Positions 5,387-6,925 of a stretch of DNA of 6,925 bases are shown one piece after another (within the stretch, counting starts at the first letter, position 1; every line of letters begins with the position of its first letter). Position numbers and translations under genes: made by a program. Under the pieces are notes generated by a model. The model ran no database searches. It had not been told where the DNA came from and worked only from the letters and a program-made list of their open reading frames with translations. This stretch comes from an uncultured Desulfovibrio sp. (GTDB lineage: Bacteria > Desulfobacterota > Desulfovibrionia > Desulfovibrionales > Desulfovibrionaceae), in assembly GCA_947176055.1 (NCBI GenBank), contig CAMWPE010000128.1:1-6925 (forward strand), given 5' to 3'.

Positions 5387-6625
5387 ATGATCCGGAAAAA
5401 CTTATTGCAACTGCTCTTTTCCGGCGCCTATTTATGGCGCTGGAATGACAAACTGCGTCCGACGGAATTGTCGGAGATTGAAAAACAGGCGCATAAAATG
5501 CTCGTGGCTTGCGCCCTCTGGAACGAGGCCAGCGCGGAGATGACGCCGTCCCAGAGGACGGATCTGGGTATTAAAATAATCGAAGGAGGACTCTTCGACT
5601 ATTTTTACCGCCTGATTATAACGGATATCAAACCGCCGGTGTTTTACAAAATCAAGGAAAATCGCGCCCATTACGAGCAACTGACCAGATACGTGTTGAG
5701 CCGGTTGGAGCCCATGCTTTCGCCCCTAGGGGATTTTTGGGAGAGAATGCGCGGCTGGCATTTGCGCGAGGGCGCGGAGCGCGATCTGGACAGGCGTATA
5801 CTGACCGCGGCCCACCTCTTCGCTTCCCGCTGGGAATTTCAGTTAATCAGGCCTCACAATTTTTTCGATGACGAGATGGATTTCATTCACAATTCCTTCG
5901 AGCGCGAATTGGAGGCTTTCGCCGATTTGCCCGGAATGAGCGCGCTGATGGACAAAAACGAAGCCCTGGGCAGATTCGCGAACCTGTGCGGGCAGTTGCG
6001 TTTCCAGATTCGCTGGACGCAGGCGCCAAGGATTCCAGCCACATCCGTCCTGGGACATATGTTTATAGTAGCTTCTTGCGCGTTTTTTTACACCCGCGAA
6101 ATAACGGACAGCAAGACGCGGATACTTAATAATTTTTTCAGCGGCCTGTTTCATGATTTTCCCGAATTGCTGACCCGCGATATTATCTCGCCGGTGAAGC
6201 AGTCCATCTCCGGTCTGGCGGGAATTATCAAAAAATACGAGGACGACGAGCTGAACAGGCGCGTGCTTGGACCCCTGAAACGCGCCGGTTTCGCGTCTTT
6301 ATCTGATAGAATCGCTTATTATCTGGGTCTAAAGCTGGGATCGGAGTTTCAGGCCTGTTATATAAAAGACGGGGAGATAGTAGCCGTCGATGACCGGGCC
6401 GATTGCTCCATTCTTGACAAATACGGGAGTCCGGAATGCGAGCCTAAAGACGGTTTTCTGTTAAAAATTTGCGACTGGCTCGCGGCTTTCCTGGAGGCGC
6501 ATAATTCCATAAGAAACGGCGTAAGTTCTTCGCATTTACAGGAAGCGCGCTCTCGGCTCAAGGGCCAGCTGGAGGGAGCGCCCGAAATATTCAAGATGGA
6601 AGGACTGCTGGCGGATTTTGAATAA
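5387..6625 (+). CDS. YfbR-like HD-domain protein (putative phosphohydrolase)
   Basis: The C-terminal half carries a metal-binding HD domain: His224 in VLGHMF, His256-Asp257 in FHDFPELLTRD, the following ISPVK (267-271), and Asp363 in CDWLAAF. The pattern HD-x-x-E-x-x-x-x-D-x-x-x-PVK is that of YfbR-type 5'-deoxynucleotidases, which remove phosphate from deoxynucleoside monophosphates, so a phosphohydrolase acting on nucleotides is likely but the substrate is unproved. At 412 residues it is about twice the length of E. coli YfbR. The first 200 residues form a helical region with RWNDKLRPTELSEIEKQAHK (18-37) and TDIKPPV, perhaps a degenerate copy of the same fold. No signal peptide is seen. I chose ATG 5387 because a TAGG lies 7 bases upstream and MIRKNLLQLLFSG looks like a natural start. 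ATG 5330 would add 19 Gly/Ser/Arg-rich residues and has no well-placed ribosome binding site. The stop overlaps the next gene by 8 bases, suggesting an operon. Confidence 0.85.
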   Translation: MIRKNLLQLLFSGAYLWRWNDKLRPTELSEIEKQAHKMLVACALWNEASAEMTPSQRTDLGIKIIEGGLFDYFYRLIITDIKPPVFYKIKENRAHYEQLTRYVLSRLEPMLSPLGDFWERMRGWHLREGAERDLDRRILTAAHLFASRWEFQLIRPHNFFDDEMDFIHNSFERELEAFADLPGMSALMDKNEALGRFANLCGQLRFQIRWTQAPRIPATSVLGHMFIVASCAFFYTREITDSKTRILNNFFSGLFHDFPELLTRDIISPVKQSISGLAGIIKKYEDDELNRRVLGPLKRAGFASLSDRIAYYLGLKLGSEFQACYIKDGEIVAVDDRADCSILDKYGSPECEPKDGFLLKICDWLAAFLEAHNSIRNGVSSSHLQEARSRLKGQLEGAPEIFKMEGLLADFE

Positions 6626-6925
6626 AATATTTTTCTTCGCCGCGGCTCTTGTCGTTCTCTTGCTCGCGGAGTCCGCCGCGTTCCCGCGGCCTTTGCGGAC
6701 GAGCATGGGCTTGGAGCATTACGCGGCGCAGCTGGAATTTTATTATCAAAAACCCCGGCCTGAAAAATTGCGGCCAATCATGGCAAAACTGGCTTCGGCC
6801 GGCGTCCTGGACCGGGCCGATAATCGCCCGTTAATCGCCGCTTTTCTCTCGGAACTGGCTAGGAGCGGCGGAATCGACCTGAAAAAGCTCTTTCCAGAAA
6901 AAATGTCCCGCGCCCAGCGGCATAC
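6618..6925 (+). CDS. Secreted or periplasmic protein of unknown function (3' end off window)
   Basis: Starting at TTG 6618, the frame stays open to the window edge for 102 codons. The first residues are a textbook Sec signal peptide: Met-Asn-Lys, then the hydrophobic core IFFFAAALVVLLLA, then a likely signal peptidase I site after Ser-Ala-Ala (residue 21) before FPRPLRT. The mature part seen so far is helical and charged, for example LEHYAAQLEFYYQKPRPEKL (about 35-54) and LIAAFLSELARSGG (about 77-90). I recognise no family with confidence. The start overlaps the last 8 bases of the HD gene, which favours coupled translation. A GGAAGGA at 6598-6604 lies 13 bases upstream, somewhat far. A plus-strand frame at 6649-6834 is a shadow of this gene. 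Confidence 0.72.
   Translation, partial: MNKIFFFAAALVVLLLAESAAFPRPLRTSMGLEHYAAQLEFYYQKPRPEKLRPIMAKLASAGVLDRADNRPLIAAFLSELARSGGIDLKKLFPEKMSRAQRH

Overview
The window looks like chromosomal DNA from a Gram-negative bacterium, most likely a sulfate-reducer-like Desulfovibrio relative (Desulfobacterota). That placement is inference. It rests on the style of the UvrC protein, moderate-to-high GC with mixed codon use, and a YfcA-type TauE/SafE transporter beside a DUF533/TerB-like protein and a long YfbR-like HD protein. No rRNA, tRNA, CRISPR array, insertion sequence or phage gene was recognised.

Layout. Positions 1-39 may be the last codons of a membrane protein that lies off the window. Positions 40-294 are non-coding, with an 11-bp direct repeat. 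Positions 295-827 hold an unrecognised gene that appears split by a -1 frameshift into two overlapping reading frames. An unrecognised 201-residue protein (899-1504) follows, with a good ribosome binding site and a small hairpin touching it. Next comes an intact, full-length uvrC (1584-3428) for nucleotide excision repair. Convergent to it on the minus strand is a TauE/SafE (YfcA-like) membrane transporter gene (4208 down to 3451). It is broken by what looks like a one-base loss at a run of four A/T pairs near 3972-3975.

Divergent from the transporter, across a 184-bp regulatory gap with a perfect 9+1+9 palindrome, is a glycine-rich DUF533/TerB-like (YebE-like) protein (4393-5262). Then comes a YfbR-like HD-domain phosphohydrolase-type protein (5387-6625). 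Overlapping its stop codon is the start of a secreted or periplasmic protein (6618 to the window end) that begins with TTG and has a clear signal peptide.

Functionally the window is mostly ordinary housekeeping: DNA repair, possible nucleotide metabolism and an anion or sulfur-compound exporter. I do not see a clearly new multi-gene system. The points most worth a second look are the two frameshifts within about 3.5 kb (genome decay or consensus errors), the palindrome at the predicted start of the DUF533-type transcript, the long HD protein, and its translationally overlapping secreted partner.
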